A stretch of DNA of 32,774 nucleotides from an uncultured Acidobacteriota bacterium. Its GTDB lineage: Bacteria > Acidobacteriota > Vicinamibacteria > Vicinamibacterales > UBA2999. The notes under the pieces are model-generated. The model was not told the origin of the DNA and did not search any database. It was given only the letters and a program-made list of their open reading frames with translations. Shown one piece after another: positions 25,243 through 32,774 of the stretch; positions within the stretch are counted from its first letter, which is position 1; each line of letters begins with the position of its first letter. The stretch is taken from positions 1 through 32,774 of the forward strand of contig CADEDM010000034.1 in NCBI GenBank assembly GCA_902826065.1. Reading direction: 5' to 3'. The position numbers and the translations under genes were made by a program.

Positions 25243-28236
25243 ATGCGCAGTGTTCTCGTCGGCGTGGGTCTGGCAGTCGTGATCGTGAGCGCGAGTGTGC
25301 CAGCACTCGCCCAGCAGGGAACGTCGGAGATCAGCGGCCGAGCCGTGGATCCCCAGGGGGCTGCGCTGCCCGGCGTGGCCATCGTCGCCACCAACGAAGA
25401 CACCGGTCAGTATCGGGAGGCCACGACCAGCGCCGAGGGCGTCTACCACCTCGCGCAGATGGTGCCGGGCCGCTACGCCATCGTCGCCAGGCTCACGGGG
25501 TTCCGCACCTTCGAGCGCCGCGGACTGATCGTGGCGGTCGGCACCACGCTCACCGTCGACCTCGCGATGCAGATCGGCGCGCTCGAAGAGTCGGTCACCG
25601 TCACCGGCAACTCGCCGATCATCGACCTCACCGCCACCGACGTCGGCGGCAACATCGGCACCGGCGAACTGGCCGAGCTGCCGGCGATGAACCGCAACTA
25701 CTTCGCCACGGTGGCGTTGCTTCCGGGTGTGCAGTTCTCGCCGTCGACGCAGATGGGGAACGACACCATCGTCTCGAACGGACAGTCGGCTCAGAACAAC
25801 AACGTGTCGGTCGACGGCGGCTACAACGGCGACAACGCGCTCGGTACCAGTTCGGGCGCGCAGGTGCGCACGCCGCTCGAGGCCATCCAGGAGTTCGAGG
25901 TCATCACCTCGATGTACGACGCCGAGTACGGTCGGGCCGGTGGCGCCATCGTCAACGCCGTCACCAAGACCGGCACCAACAAGTTCTCCGGCGTGGTGTT
26001 CGGCTACAACGTGAGCAACTCGCTCACCTCGAAGGACTTCATCGCCCGCCAGCGGAACCTGCCCAAGGCCAAGGTCGAGAAGCGCGAGTACGGGTTCGTG
26101 CTCGGCGGCCCGATCATCAGGAACAAGGCGCACTTCTTCGTCAGCCTGGAGCGGCAGGTCGACAAGCCCAATCGCTCGCGGACCTTCATCTCGCGGCCGG
26201 AATCGGACTTCTCGCAGGTCGAGGATCGCACCGACTGGAACACGCTGATTCGCTTCGACCATCAGATCACGGCCAATCACACCTGGGCGGTGCGATGGCT
26301 CCGCGAGACGGCGCCGCAGTTCCCGGTCATCCCGGTGCGCACGTCGGGGAAGGACAACTGGCAGGACGAGACCGACCTCGATCAGACCGCCGTCGGCACG
26401 TTCACGAGCGTGCTCGGCGGCACCAAGGTCAACACCTTCCGGATCGCGAAGACGTGGGAGCACTGGTGGCACGGCAATCTGTGCACGCGCGGCCAGGGCC
26501 CCGAAGGCGGCAGCGAAGGCTTCAAGTTCGGCACGGAAGACCAGAGCGACATGACGCTGTGCGCGCCGCAGCTCAACTACCTCGAGCAGATCGAGGGCGG
26601 CAGCACGGAATCGCAGGGCCCCTGGGACACCAACTACCAGATCGAGGACAACCTGTCGTGGTTCGTGCCGGGAAAGAAGGGCGACCACAACATCAAGGTC
26701 GGCGGGCGCTACACCTACACCAAGCTGCGCCGCGTGTCGCAGATCAACCAGAACGGCACCTTCAACTTCAACACCGATTTGCGCTTCGATCCGGCCAATC
26801 CCCGCACCTATCCGGAACGGCTGGTGATTCGCATCCCGAACGCCTACGACGCCACCATGACGAATCACGTCTACGAGGGCTTCGTGCAGGACAAGTGGCA
26901 GATCAACGAAGGCACGACGTTGAGCCTGGGCCTGCGCTACGACCTCGAGATCTTCCCGACACTGGAGACGGCCGACAATCCGCTGTTCACGTCGGGGCAG
27001 AGCACGAACGTCGATAAGAACAACTTCTCGCCCCGGATCGGCTTCACGCAGCAGCTGGGCGCGAACGGCAAGTCGCTGGTGCGCGCCGGCTACGGGATCT
27101 TCTACAACCGCACGATCCTCGGCGCGCTCGACGACACCATCGAGTTCCCGACGTTCACGTCGTCGATCGTCGCCAACTTCCCGAACGACAACGTCGATCC
27201 CGGTCCCAGCCGCGGCCAGTTCCCGACCGATCCCTTCCTTGCGAACGGACCGTTCGTGAATCGCGCGCTGCTCAACCAGATGTTCCCACCGGGGTCGGCG
27301 CCGCGAAACACCGGTGTGGTCATCTACGACTCGCCGGACCGCCGGCAGCCCTACGCCCACCAGATGACCGTGGGCTATGTCAGGGAACTCGCCTCGACGT
27401 TGGCGTTCCATGCCGACTACGTGCGGATCATGAACCGCGACATGTTCCTCTCGAGGAACCTGCTGCCGATGCGGCGCGTCGACACGACCCGGACCGGCCG
27501 GATCGAGCGTCTCGACGCGTTCGGCATCTTCGGAGCGGACGCCGTCAACTACAGGCAGCAGGTGTGGGCGTTCGAGAACGGCGGCAGCTCGGACTACGAC
27601 GCGCTCAACCTGCAGCTCGAGAAGCGCTACGCCGACAAGTGGTCGGGGCGCATCTCGTACTCGCTCTCGAAGTCGCGCGGCACGGCCACCGACCAGGCCG
27701 ACCGCAACACCGACCAGGTGCTCACGGAGATGAATCTCGACAAGCGCCACGGGCCGACCGCGATCGATCGGCGCCACGTCCTGTCGGTGGCCAGCCGCAT
27801 CGAGGTGCCGAAGACCTTCGGGATGACGCTGGCGACGACGGCGCGCTACATGAGCGGGTCGCCGTTCACCATCTACAACAGCAACATCGACGTCAACCAG
27901 AACGGGCAGCTCGACGACCCGTCGCCAGCCGGTACCTACAAGGGAACCGGCCTGAACGCGATGACGGACGTGGACAACAAAGGCGGACGCAACGGCGCCT
28001 ACGGCCCCGACTACTTCCAGGTCGACATCCGTGCCGGGTGGCGGCGGCGCATCCAGGACCGCACGCTGGAGGTCTTCGTCGACGTGTTCAACGTCACCAA
28101 CCGCACCAACTGGGACAACCCGCTCGTGGCCAACTCCGACGAGCGCCTGCCCAACACGTTCCTCACCCTGACCAACCTGCGCGGCGGCAGCGGCTTCCCG
28201 CGCTCGGTGCAGTTCGGGACGCGAATCGCCTTCTAG
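25243..28236 (+). CDS. Oar-like TonB-dependent receptor (997 aa)
   Basis: A signal peptide ends ALA|Q at about residue 24. Residues about 27-115 form a carboxypeptidase-regulatory-like domain (SGRAVDPQGAALPGV, GVYHLAQMVPGRYAI). The plug follows with SVTVTGNSPIIDLTATDVG, LPAMNRNYFATVALLPGVQ and QEFEVITSMYDAEYGRAGGA, then VTKTGTNKFSGVVFGYN opens a barrel of about 750 residues that ends in an aromatic strand, VQFGTRIAF with terminal Phe. This is the Oar-type receptor of Acidobacteriota and Myxococcota, used for outer-membrane uptake or export of large substrates; no classical TonB box is obvious. No SusD partner gene lies beside it. The substrate is unknown. Confidence 0.93.
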   Translation: MRSVLVGVGLAVVIVSASVPALAQQGTSEISGRAVDPQGAALPGVAIVATNEDTGQYREATTSAEGVYHLAQMVPGRYAIVARLTGFRTFERRGLIVAVGTTLTVDLAMQIGALEESVTVTGNSPIIDLTATDVGGNIGTGELAELPAMNRNYFATVALLPGVQFSPSTQMGNDTIVSNGQSAQNNNVSVDGGYNGDNALGTSSGAQVRTPLEAIQEFEVITSMYDAEYGRAGGAIVNAVTKTGTNKFSGVVFGYNVSNSLTSKDFIARQRNLPKAKVEKREYGFVLGGPIIRNKAHFFVSLERQVDKPNRSRTFISRPESDFSQVEDRTDWNTLIRFDHQITANHTWAVRWLRETAPQFPVIPVRTSGKDNWQDETDLDQTAVGTFTSVLGGTKVNTFRIAKTWEHWWHGNLCTRGQGPEGGSEGFKFGTEDQSDMTLCAPQLNYLEQIEGGSTESQGPWDTNYQIEDNLSWFVPGKKGDHNIKVGGRYTYTKLRRVSQINQNGTFNFNTDLRFDPANPRTYPERLVIRIPNAYDATMTNHVYEGFVQDKWQINEGTTLSLGLRYDLEIFPTLETADNPLFTSGQSTNVDKNNFSPRIGFTQQLGANGKSLVRAGYGIFYNRTILGALDDTIEFPTFTSSIVANFPNDNVDPGPSRGQFPTDPFLANGPFVNRALLNQMFPPGSAPRNTGVVIYDSPDRRQPYAHQMTVGYVRELASTLAFHADYVRIMNRDMFLSRNLLPMRRVDTTRTGRIERLDAFGIFGADAVNYRQQVWAFENGGSSDYDALNLQLEKRYADKWSGRISYSLSKSRGTATDQADRNTDQVLTEMNLDKRHGPTAIDRRHVLSVASRIEVPKTFGMTLATTARYMSGSPFTIYNSNIDVNQNGQLDDPSPAGTYKGTGLNAMTDVDNKGGRNGAYGPDYFQVDIRAGWRRRIQDRTLEVFVDVFNVTNRTNWDNPLVANSDERLPNTFLTLTNLRGGSGFPRSVQFGTRIAF

Positions 28237-28241
28237 CGCCC

Positions 28242-28267
28242 GGCGGCGGCGCACAAGCGTCGTCGCC
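28242..28267 (+). terminator. 11-bp hairpin just after the TonB receptor stop
   Basis: GGCGGCGGCGC (28242-28252) pairs with GCGTCGTCGCC (28257-28267) around an ACAA tetraloop; two of the eleven pairs are G-U. It begins 5 nt after the TAG. No U-tract follows. Confidence 0.5.
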
Positions 28268-28285
28268 GCGGACACGTCAACCGGC

Positions 28286-28320
28286 CGGTCGCGTGCGGGC
28301 CTCCCTCCCGCGCGCGACCG
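28286..28320. repeat. 14-bp inverted repeat abutting the downstream promoter
   Basis: CGGTCGCGTGCGGG (28286-28299) and CCCGCGCGCGACCG (28307-28320) are reverse complements with one G-T mismatch (G-U in RNA), around a 7-nt loop. The right arm ends at the base before the extended -10 at 28321. The loop sits where a -35 would be. It may be a second terminator of the receptor gene or an operator. Confidence 0.55.
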
Positions 28321-28329
28321 TGCTAGGCT
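28321..28329 (+). promoter_or_regulatory. Extended -10 promoter TGCTAGGCT of the hydroxy-acid oxidase operon
   Basis: Same nine bases as at 25164-25172. Initiation would fall near 28336, giving a leader of about 46 nt with GGAG (28370-28373) eight bases before the ATG at 28382. Confidence 0.55.
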
Positions 28330-28381
28330 CTGCGGTCGAACCACGGCTCATCCGTTGGTGTCTCCCCCCGGAGTGCGGCGT

Positions 28382-29833
28382 ATGACCACGACTCGCAAGG
28401 ACGCTCACGCGACGGACTCGCAGACGAGCCGCCGCCAGTTCTTCACCCTGCTCGCCGGCAGCCCGCTGCTGGCGCTGGCCTATCCGTCGCTGCCGGCGGC
28501 GTGGCAGCGTGAACTCGACGCGGTCGCGGCCGACGCGCGGCTGGCCGTGTCGCACGCGCAGGCCGGTACCTGCGCGATCTGCGGCCAGACGTTCGCGCCG
28601 CTGCCGTCGCATACGACGTCCAGCGCGCTGCAGCAGGGCGGTGCGGCTCCCGGGCAGCCTCCGGCGGCGCCGATCGCCCTCGACAGCCATTTCTCCGGGC
28701 AATTGGTCGATACCGCCGACGAGGCGATCAACGTGTGGGACTTCGAGCGCGTCGCCCACGCCAACACGCTGCCCCAGCACTGGGCCTACATCCACATGGG
28801 CGTCGACGACCTGGAGACGCGGGTCGCCAATCGCGAAGGCTATCAGCGCATCGCGCTGCGGCCACGACGCCTGGGGCCCGACGCCGCGAAGCTCGACACC
28901 TCGGTCACGCTGTTCGGCCGGAAGTGGGGCACGCCGCTGTTCCTCTGTCCAGTGGCTGCGCTCGAGGCGTATCACACCGAGGGTGAGGCGGGCGCCGCGC
29001 GGGCCGCGAAAGCCCGCGGCATCCTACAAATCCAGTCGCACCAGTCCTCGCAGACCTACGAGACCATCGCCGAGGCGCGCGGCGAGCCGCACTGGTTCCA
29101 GCTCTACGCCAACCAGGACTGGGACATCAACAAGAGGACCCTGGACAAGGTCAAGGCGGCCGGCTGCCCGGTCGTGGTGTGGACCGTCGACCTGCTCGGC
29201 GGTAGCAACCGCGAGCTGTCACGACGCTCGCAGGGCCGCGACGACTACAACCGGCCGCTCTGCCAGAACTGCCATCAGCACCAGAAGGGCTACCTGCGGG
29301 CGATGCATCGCGGTGTCTCGGGGCCGCCCGGACCGCGGCCGCCGTTCGATTGGGACTACGTGAAGCGCCTGCGCGATCACACCCAGATGAAGGTGGTGCT
29401 GAAGGGCATCGTCACCCGCGAGGACGCGGAACTGGCGGTGCAGCACGGCGCCGATGCCGTCTTCGTCTCCAACCACGGCGGCCGCGCTGAAAACAGCCTG
29501 CGCGGCACCATCGACTCGTTGCCCGAGGTCGTCGCCGGCGTGAAGGGCCGCGTGCCGGTGATGATCGACAGCGGTGTCCGCCGCGGCGCCGACATCTTCA
29601 AGGCCCTGGCGCTGGGCGCGGATGCCGTCGGCGTCGGCCGCCCCTACGTGTGGGGCCTGGGCGCGTTCGGCCAGGAAGGCGTGGACAAGGTCATCGACCT
29701 GCTGCTCGACGAGTTCACGATGGTGATGCGCCAGACGCGCACGTTGACGATCGATCAGATCGACGCGAAGTTCGTCATGCCCGGCCAGACGCCGATCATG
29801 ATGCGCCACAACACGCAGGGGTTCGGCCTGTGA
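28382..29833 (+). CDS. Tat-exported FMN-dependent alpha-hydroxy-acid oxidase/dehydrogenase (483 aa)
   Basis: The ATG at 28382 fits the GGAG site better than the in-frame GTG at 28355. The leader has a twin-arginine signal (SRRQFFTLLAG). The barrel shows FMN and active-site motifs of the lactate/glycolate oxidase family: HWFQLYANQD (Tyr 242), VVLKGI (Lys 341), VFVSNHGGRAENS with the catalytic base His 365, and DSGVRRGADIFKALALGADAVGVGRPY for the phosphate. Two cysteine motifs stand out: CAICG after the leader (Cys 64, 67) and CQNCH in the loop-4 insertion (Cys 294, 297, His 298). A CxxCH in a periplasmic protein could hold heme c; a zinc site made by both pairs is the alternative. Substrate unknown. 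Confidence 0.88.
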   Translation: MTTTRKDAHATDSQTSRRQFFTLLAGSPLLALAYPSLPAAWQRELDAVAADARLAVSHAQAGTCAICGQTFAPLPSHTTSSALQQGGAAPGQPPAAPIALDSHFSGQLVDTADEAINVWDFERVAHANTLPQHWAYIHMGVDDLETRVANREGYQRIALRPRRLGPDAAKLDTSVTLFGRKWGTPLFLCPVAALEAYHTEGEAGAARAAKARGILQIQSHQSSQTYETIAEARGEPHWFQLYANQDWDINKRTLDKVKAAGCPVVVWTVDLLGGSNRELSRRSQGRDDYNRPLCQNCHQHQKGYLRAMHRGVSGPPGPRPPFDWDYVKRLRDHTQMKVVLKGIVTREDAELAVQHGADAVFVSNHGGRAENSLRGTIDSLPEVVAGVKGRVPVMIDSGVRRGADIFKALALGADAVGVGRPYVWGLGAFGQEGVDKVIDLLLDEFTMVMRQTRTLTIDQIDAKFVMPGQTPIMMRHNTQGFGL

Positions 29834-30384
29834 CGGCGCGTCGACTCCTGGTGGCCACTGCGCTGAGCGTGGGGCTGTGCGCACCGGCGGACGCGCAGAC
29901 CTCGCCCATCGACTTCACGATCTCGGGCTCGTCGACGGTGCGCAACTGGACCTGCTCGGCGCAGGGCACCGTGGCGGTGACACCGGCCACGTCCGGCGCC
30001 GCCGTGCCGGGCTTCCCCACCGGCGTGCAGGGCGCGGTCGTGACCGTGCCGTTGAAGGCGTTCCGCTGCCCGAACGACGAGATGACGCAGCACCTCAACG
30101 AGGCGATGCAGTCGGACAAGTTCCCCGAGATCGTCTACCGGCTCGAGAAGTACGACCTGGCCGGTGGACAGCCGCAGGCCACCGGCACGATGACGATCAC
30201 CGGCGTCTCGGCGCCGGTGACGTTCCCGCTGACGCTCACGGCCGCCGGGCCGGGCGTGCAGGTGGAAGGCAACACGCGCGTCGACTTCGCCGCCTTCAAG
30301 CTCGAGCCGCCCACCGTGTTCCTGGGCATGCTGAAGGTGGGCCCGCAGGTGCGGATCACGTTCAAGGGTGCGATCGCGCGCTGA
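29830..30384 (+). CDS. YceI family periplasmic protein (184 aa)
   Basis: The GTG at 29830 overlaps the oxidase stop (GTGA), so translation is coupled. A signal peptide is cleaved at ADA|Q (about residue 23). The mature protein has the YceI lipocalin-like barrel: IDFTISGSSTVRNWTCSA, VVTVPLKAFRCPNDEMTQHLNEAMQSDKFPEIVYRLEKYD, ATGTMTITGVSAPVTFPL and the closing FKLEPPTVFLGMLKVGPQVRITF. YceI proteins bind polyisoprenoid or amide lipids; several act with respiratory or redox chains. Coupling to the oxidase suggests it carries a lipid or quinone for that enzyme (inference). Confidence 0.9.
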   Translation: MTARRLLVATALSVGLCAPADAQTSPIDFTISGSSTVRNWTCSAQGTVAVTPATSGAAVPGFPTGVQGAVVTVPLKAFRCPNDEMTQHLNEAMQSDKFPEIVYRLEKYDLAGGQPQATGTMTITGVSAPVTFPLTLTAAGPGVQVEGNTRVDFAAFKLEPPTVFLGMLKVGPQVRITFKGAIAR

Positions 30385-30392
30385 GTGCGCGG

Positions 30393-30411
30393 CGGCGCCC
30401 GGTCAGCGCCG
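30393..30411. terminator. Hairpin at the YceI/TonB-C convergent junction
   Basis: CGGCGC (30393-30398) pairs with GCGCCG (30406-30411) across a 7-nt loop that contains the minus-strand stop codon (30403-30405). It may serve both genes. Confidence 0.35.
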
Positions 30412-31395
30412 GGCCAGTGGATACGGCCACATGATCATGAACGGCTGATTGTCGACGCCCGTCGGCGCAAAGCGCCACTGGCGCGCCGCGGCCACGGCCG
30501 CGTCGTCGAGCCCGGGCAGCCCGCGCAGCACCGCGGCGTCCTTGACCAGACCGTCGGCGCCGACGACCACGCGCACACTGACCACCCCGCGCACGCCCGG
30601 CAACGTGGCCGGGTCGGGCCATGACGGCGGCACGCGATGCACCGGCTGCGGCATCACCCGCGGAGCCCCCCGCGGCGCGCCCGGCATGGGCAGCGCCGTC
30701 CCCGCCGGATCGACGGCCGCGAACGTCCCGCCGGTCACGGTCTCGTTCGCGAAGCCGACGCCGCTGCCACTGCTGCTCCACGAAAACGCACCCGCGGTGC
30801 CGCCAATGCGCCCCGCAGCAGCATCACGTTCGGCCTCGTCGAAACTCGCCCCCGTCTGTCCGCTGCCCGACATGCCGCGGTGCTGAATCACGGTGGCGCC
30901 ATCCGTCGGCGGCGGAAAGAAGGGCATGCCTGTGAACAGCACCCGTCCGGCCGGCGTCTCGAGTATCAAGGTGGGCATCGGTCGAGCGCCGCTCGCGCCG
31001 CGCGACACCTCGGGTTCCAGCAGCGTCACCGCGCCCTGCCAGCGTGCCTCGAACGGCCACTGTCCCTCGACGTCGCGGAAGATCCACGTCTGATCGACGA
31101 CGCCATCCGGCGCGTTCGACAACGGCGTGCCCCAGTCGGCCAGCACGACCACGGTACGCTGGGCGGGCGTGGCGACGACCCGCACGTCCGCCTGGCGGCG
31201 GCGAATCACCGTGACGCGGTCGTCGCCGTTGACGATGAGGGTGTCGCCGTCGGCGGCCTCGATCTGCCGGCCGTCCGGCGCGGGCGGGCGGATGTCACGG
31301 GGGAGGAACGGTCGAGGCGGCCGGCTCTGGGCCTCGGCGGCAACGGCAATGAGCACGATCGCGACGCCGAAGGGCCACGCATGGTCACGACGCAT
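30403..31395 (-). CDS. Exported protein with TonB C-terminal domain (330 aa)
   Basis: A signal peptide ends AEA|Q (about residue 22). The first two thirds have no recognisable domain; they are beta-rich with repeated VxVV segments and a Gly/Ser-rich stretch. The last ~85 residues form a TonB_C domain: HRVPPSWPDPATLPGVRGVV, VRVVVGADGLVKDAAVLRGLPGLDDAAVAAARQWRF-like ending PTGVDNQPF. There is no N-terminal membrane helix with a periplasmic Pro-rich span, so it is not a canonical energy-transducing TonB; such soluble TonB_C proteins are common in this phylum. GGGAGG before the ATG at 31395 is the ribosome site. It is divergent from the sorbosone-dehydrogenase-like gene. Confidence 0.82.
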   Translation of the reverse strand: MRRDHAWPFGVAIVLIAVAAEAQSRPPRPFLPRDIRPPAPDGRQIEAADGDTLIVNGDDRVTVIRRRQADVRVVATPAQRTVVVLADWGTPLSNAPDGVVDQTWIFRDVEGQWPFEARWQGAVTLLEPEVSRGASGARPMPTLILETPAGRVLFTGMPFFPPPTDGATVIQHRGMSGSGQTGASFDEAERDAAAGRIGGTAGAFSWSSSGSGVGFANETVTGGTFAAVDPAGTALPMPGAPRGAPRVMPQPVHRVPPSWPDPATLPGVRGVVSVRVVVGADGLVKDAAVLRGLPGLDDAAVAAARQWRFAPTGVDNQPFMIMWPYPLARR

Positions 31396-31425
31396 GAGAC
31401 GCCTCCCACCTGTGAATCCGGCCTC

Positions 31426-31435
31426 ACAGTATCAT
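31426..31435. promoter_or_regulatory. Overlapping divergent -10 elements
   Basis: Plus strand TATCAT (31430-31435) and minus strand TACTGT (31431-31426) overlap by two bases between the divergent genes. Leaders would be about 43 nt (to the GTG at 31485) and 24 nt (to the ATG at 31395); both genes have Shine-Dalgarno sites. Confidence 0.4.
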
Positions 31436-31484
31436 CGGGCGGAGTGCCCGCGGCCCCGGCGAGGCGCAGTCTGAAGGAGTTGTC

Positions 31485-32774
31485 GTGACCTACCGTGCCA
31501 TCGCCGTGCTCGGACTTACGGGCCTGTTTCTCTCGTCGTCCGCGCTTCAGGGCCGCCAGGCCGCGGCGCCCGGCTGCGACCCCGGCAACGGCGGGCTCAC
31601 GCTGCCGGCGGGCTTCTGCGCGCAGGTCGTCGCCGACGATCTGGGCGCCGCGCGGAATCTCGCGGTGGCACCCAACGGCGACCTCTACGTGTCGGTGCGC
31701 ACCGGCGTGCGTGTCCCGGGCCAGCCGATTCCGCCCGGCTACCTCATGGGCCTGCGCGACGCCGACGGCGACGGCAGGTTCGAGGTGAAGGAGAAGTTCG
31801 GCACCGTGGGCGCGACCGGCATCGCGTTGCGCAACGGCTATCTCTACTTCGCCACCACGCGATCGCTCGAGCGCTTCAAGCTCACGCCCGGCCAGCTCGC
31901 GCCGTCGGGCCCCGCCGAAGTGGTCGTGGGCAACTTCCCCGAGCAGCGCGGCCACCAGGACAAGGACTTCGCGTTCGACGACCAGGGCAACGTGTTCGTC
32001 ACGGTGGGCCTGCCGTCGAATGCCTGCGCGCAGCCGGATCGCCAGCCAGGCTCGAAGGGCGTGGACCCGTGCCCGCAACTCGAGACGTCGGGCGGCGTGT
32101 GGAAGTACAAGGCCGACGTCGCCGGTCAGACGTTCTCGCCCAAGGATCGCTACGCCACCGGCCTGCGCCAGGGTGTGGCCATCGCGTGGCACGCCGGCAA
32201 GCTGTATCTCGCGATGAACAGCCGCGACTCGCTCGACACGCTCTACCCCGACCTCTTCACGCCGGAAGAGAACCAGAATCGCCCGCTCGAGCCGCTGCTC
32301 GAGATCAAGGAAGGCGCGGTGTTCGGCTGGCCCTACTGCTTCCTCGACGGCAAGACCAACCAGATGATCCTGGCGCCCGAGTACGGCGGCGACGGCAAGG
32401 CGGTGGGCCGCTGCGCGCAGTACGAGAAGCCGATTGCCGGATTCCTGGCGCACTCCGCGCCGGTGGACCTGCAGTTCTTCAGCCACCCGGGCCTGCCCGC
32501 GCACTACCGCGGCGGCGCCTTCGTGGTGATGCACGGCTCGTGGAATCGCGCGCCGGCGCCGATGCAGGGCTACAACATCGTCTACCAGCCGTTCACGAAC
32601 GGGAAGCCGAGCGGCAAGTCCGAGGTGTTCGCCGACGGCTTCGCCGGCAAGACGCCGCTGATGGCGCCGAACGACGCCGTGTCGCGCGCCAATGGCATCG
32701 CCGTCGGCCCGAAGGGCGAGCTCTACATCACGGAGAGCGTGAAGGGTAAGACCTGGCGCGTGACGTATCGCGGC
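31485..32774 (+). CDS. Sorbosone-dehydrogenase/GDH-like beta-propeller protein, 3'-truncated
   Basis: GAAGGAGT (31473-31480) precedes the GTG at 31485, and the frame is open to the end of the window (430 codons), so the C-terminus is missing. A signal peptide covers about residues 1-20. The body has blade motifs of the PQQ-type GSDH/sorbosone dehydrogenase family: LTLPAGFCAQVVADDLGAARNLAVAPNGDLYV, GIALRNGYLYF, a GLRQGVAIAWH segment, EIKEGAVFGWPYCF, and GGAFVVMHGSWNR. Cys pairs at several loops suggest disulfides. Members of this group sometimes carry a C-terminal cytochrome c domain; that part would lie beyond the window. Sugar or aldehyde oxidation in the periplasm is plausible, with PQQ dependence unproven. 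Confidence 0.82.
   Translation, partial: MTYRAIAVLGLTGLFLSSSALQGRQAAAPGCDPGNGGLTLPAGFCAQVVADDLGAARNLAVAPNGDLYVSVRTGVRVPGQPIPPGYLMGLRDADGDGRFEVKEKFGTVGATGIALRNGYLYFATTRSLERFKLTPGQLAPSGPAEVVVGNFPEQRGHQDKDFAFDDQGNVFVTVGLPSNACAQPDRQPGSKGVDPCPQLETSGGVWKYKADVAGQTFSPKDRYATGLRQGVAIAWHAGKLYLAMNSRDSLDTLYPDLFTPEENQNRPLEPLLEIKEGAVFGWPYCFLDGKTNQMILAPEYGGDGKAVGRCAQYEKPIAGFLAHSAPVDLQFFSHPGLPAHYRGGAFVVMHGSWNRAPAPMQGYNIVYQPFTNGKPSGKSEVFADGFAGKTPLMAPNDAVSRANGIAVGPKGELYITESVKGKTWRVTYRG

Noticed and set aside
25015-28344. A 1109-codon open frame on the minus strand, longer than the TonB receptor frame it covers
   Set aside because: Its sequence is Arg/Val/Asp/His-rich with no family motif, as expected for an antisense frame of GC-rich coding DNA; the plus frame has a signal peptide, domains and a strong ribosome site.
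28355-28381. GTG at 28355 as the oxidase start
   Set aside because: It has no ribosome site and moves the twin-arginine motif further from the N-terminus; the ATG at 28382 has GGAG at the right distance.

Overview
The window is GC-rich Gram-negative chromosomal DNA. The best guess is an Acidobacteriota of the Vicinamibacteria / Luteitalea type. This rests on an Oar-like TonB-dependent receptor with an N-terminal carboxypeptidase-regulatory domain, tandem periplasmic proteins of a kind common in that group next to a DUF6152 protein, paired DUF6644 membrane proteins, Tat-exported enzymes, and an ECF42 sigma factor with its DGPF (YCII) partner. The assignment comes from family content, not from a marker gene. 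I see no rRNA, tRNA, IS element, prophage or CRISPR array. 32 protein genes are called; the first and last are cut by the window ends.

Layout. 1-3122: two tandem paralogous exported proteins, a DUF6152 protein and a repeat-containing secreted protein. 3171-5232: two DUF6644 membrane proteins, divergent from a cytochrome c'-like protein that converges on a second, lipoprotein cytochrome c'. 5291-7302: a small ankyrin protein and a ComEC-type metallo-beta-lactamase-fold protein. 7310-12679 (minus): a run encoding kynurenine formamidase, kynureninase, a stand-alone GyrB-type TOPRIM protein and a Ski2-like DUF3516 helicase, divergent from an APC amino-acid transporter (12710-14023). 14024-15971: a pirin divergent from a Tat-exported esterase. 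16004-17738: ECF42 sigma factor and DGPF protein behind a predicted self-recognised promoter. 17899-20673: DinB protein plus a polar amino-acid ABC importer. 20728-23963: ACT-domain protein, esterase and ABC exporter. 24062-24868: DUF4287 protein. 25243-32774: Oar-like TonB receptor, Tat-exported alpha-hydroxy-acid oxidase with a YceI protein, a TonB C-terminal-domain protein, and the start of a sorbosone-dehydrogenase-like protein.

How the parts may work together. The formamidase and kynureninase are two consecutive steps of tryptophan catabolism, and the divergent transporter could supply substrate. The sigma factor and DGPF protein form a small regulatory unit. Much of the rest is envelope and periplasmic redox biology.

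The patterns most worth checking are: (i) a bias for Gln immediately after predicted signal-peptidase sites, like the Bacteroidetes 'Q-rule'; (ii) -10 elements placed 6-8 nt before start codons, which predicts leaderless mRNAs, including a 22-bp divergent intergenic region where two -10 boxes overlap; (iii) the TOPRIM-only gyrase fragment coupled to a DExH helicase; (iv) an ECF42-type promoter; (v) a Tat-exported hydroxy-acid oxidase with CxxC and CxxCH motifs; (vi) GC-rich hairpins without U-tracts at many gene ends.
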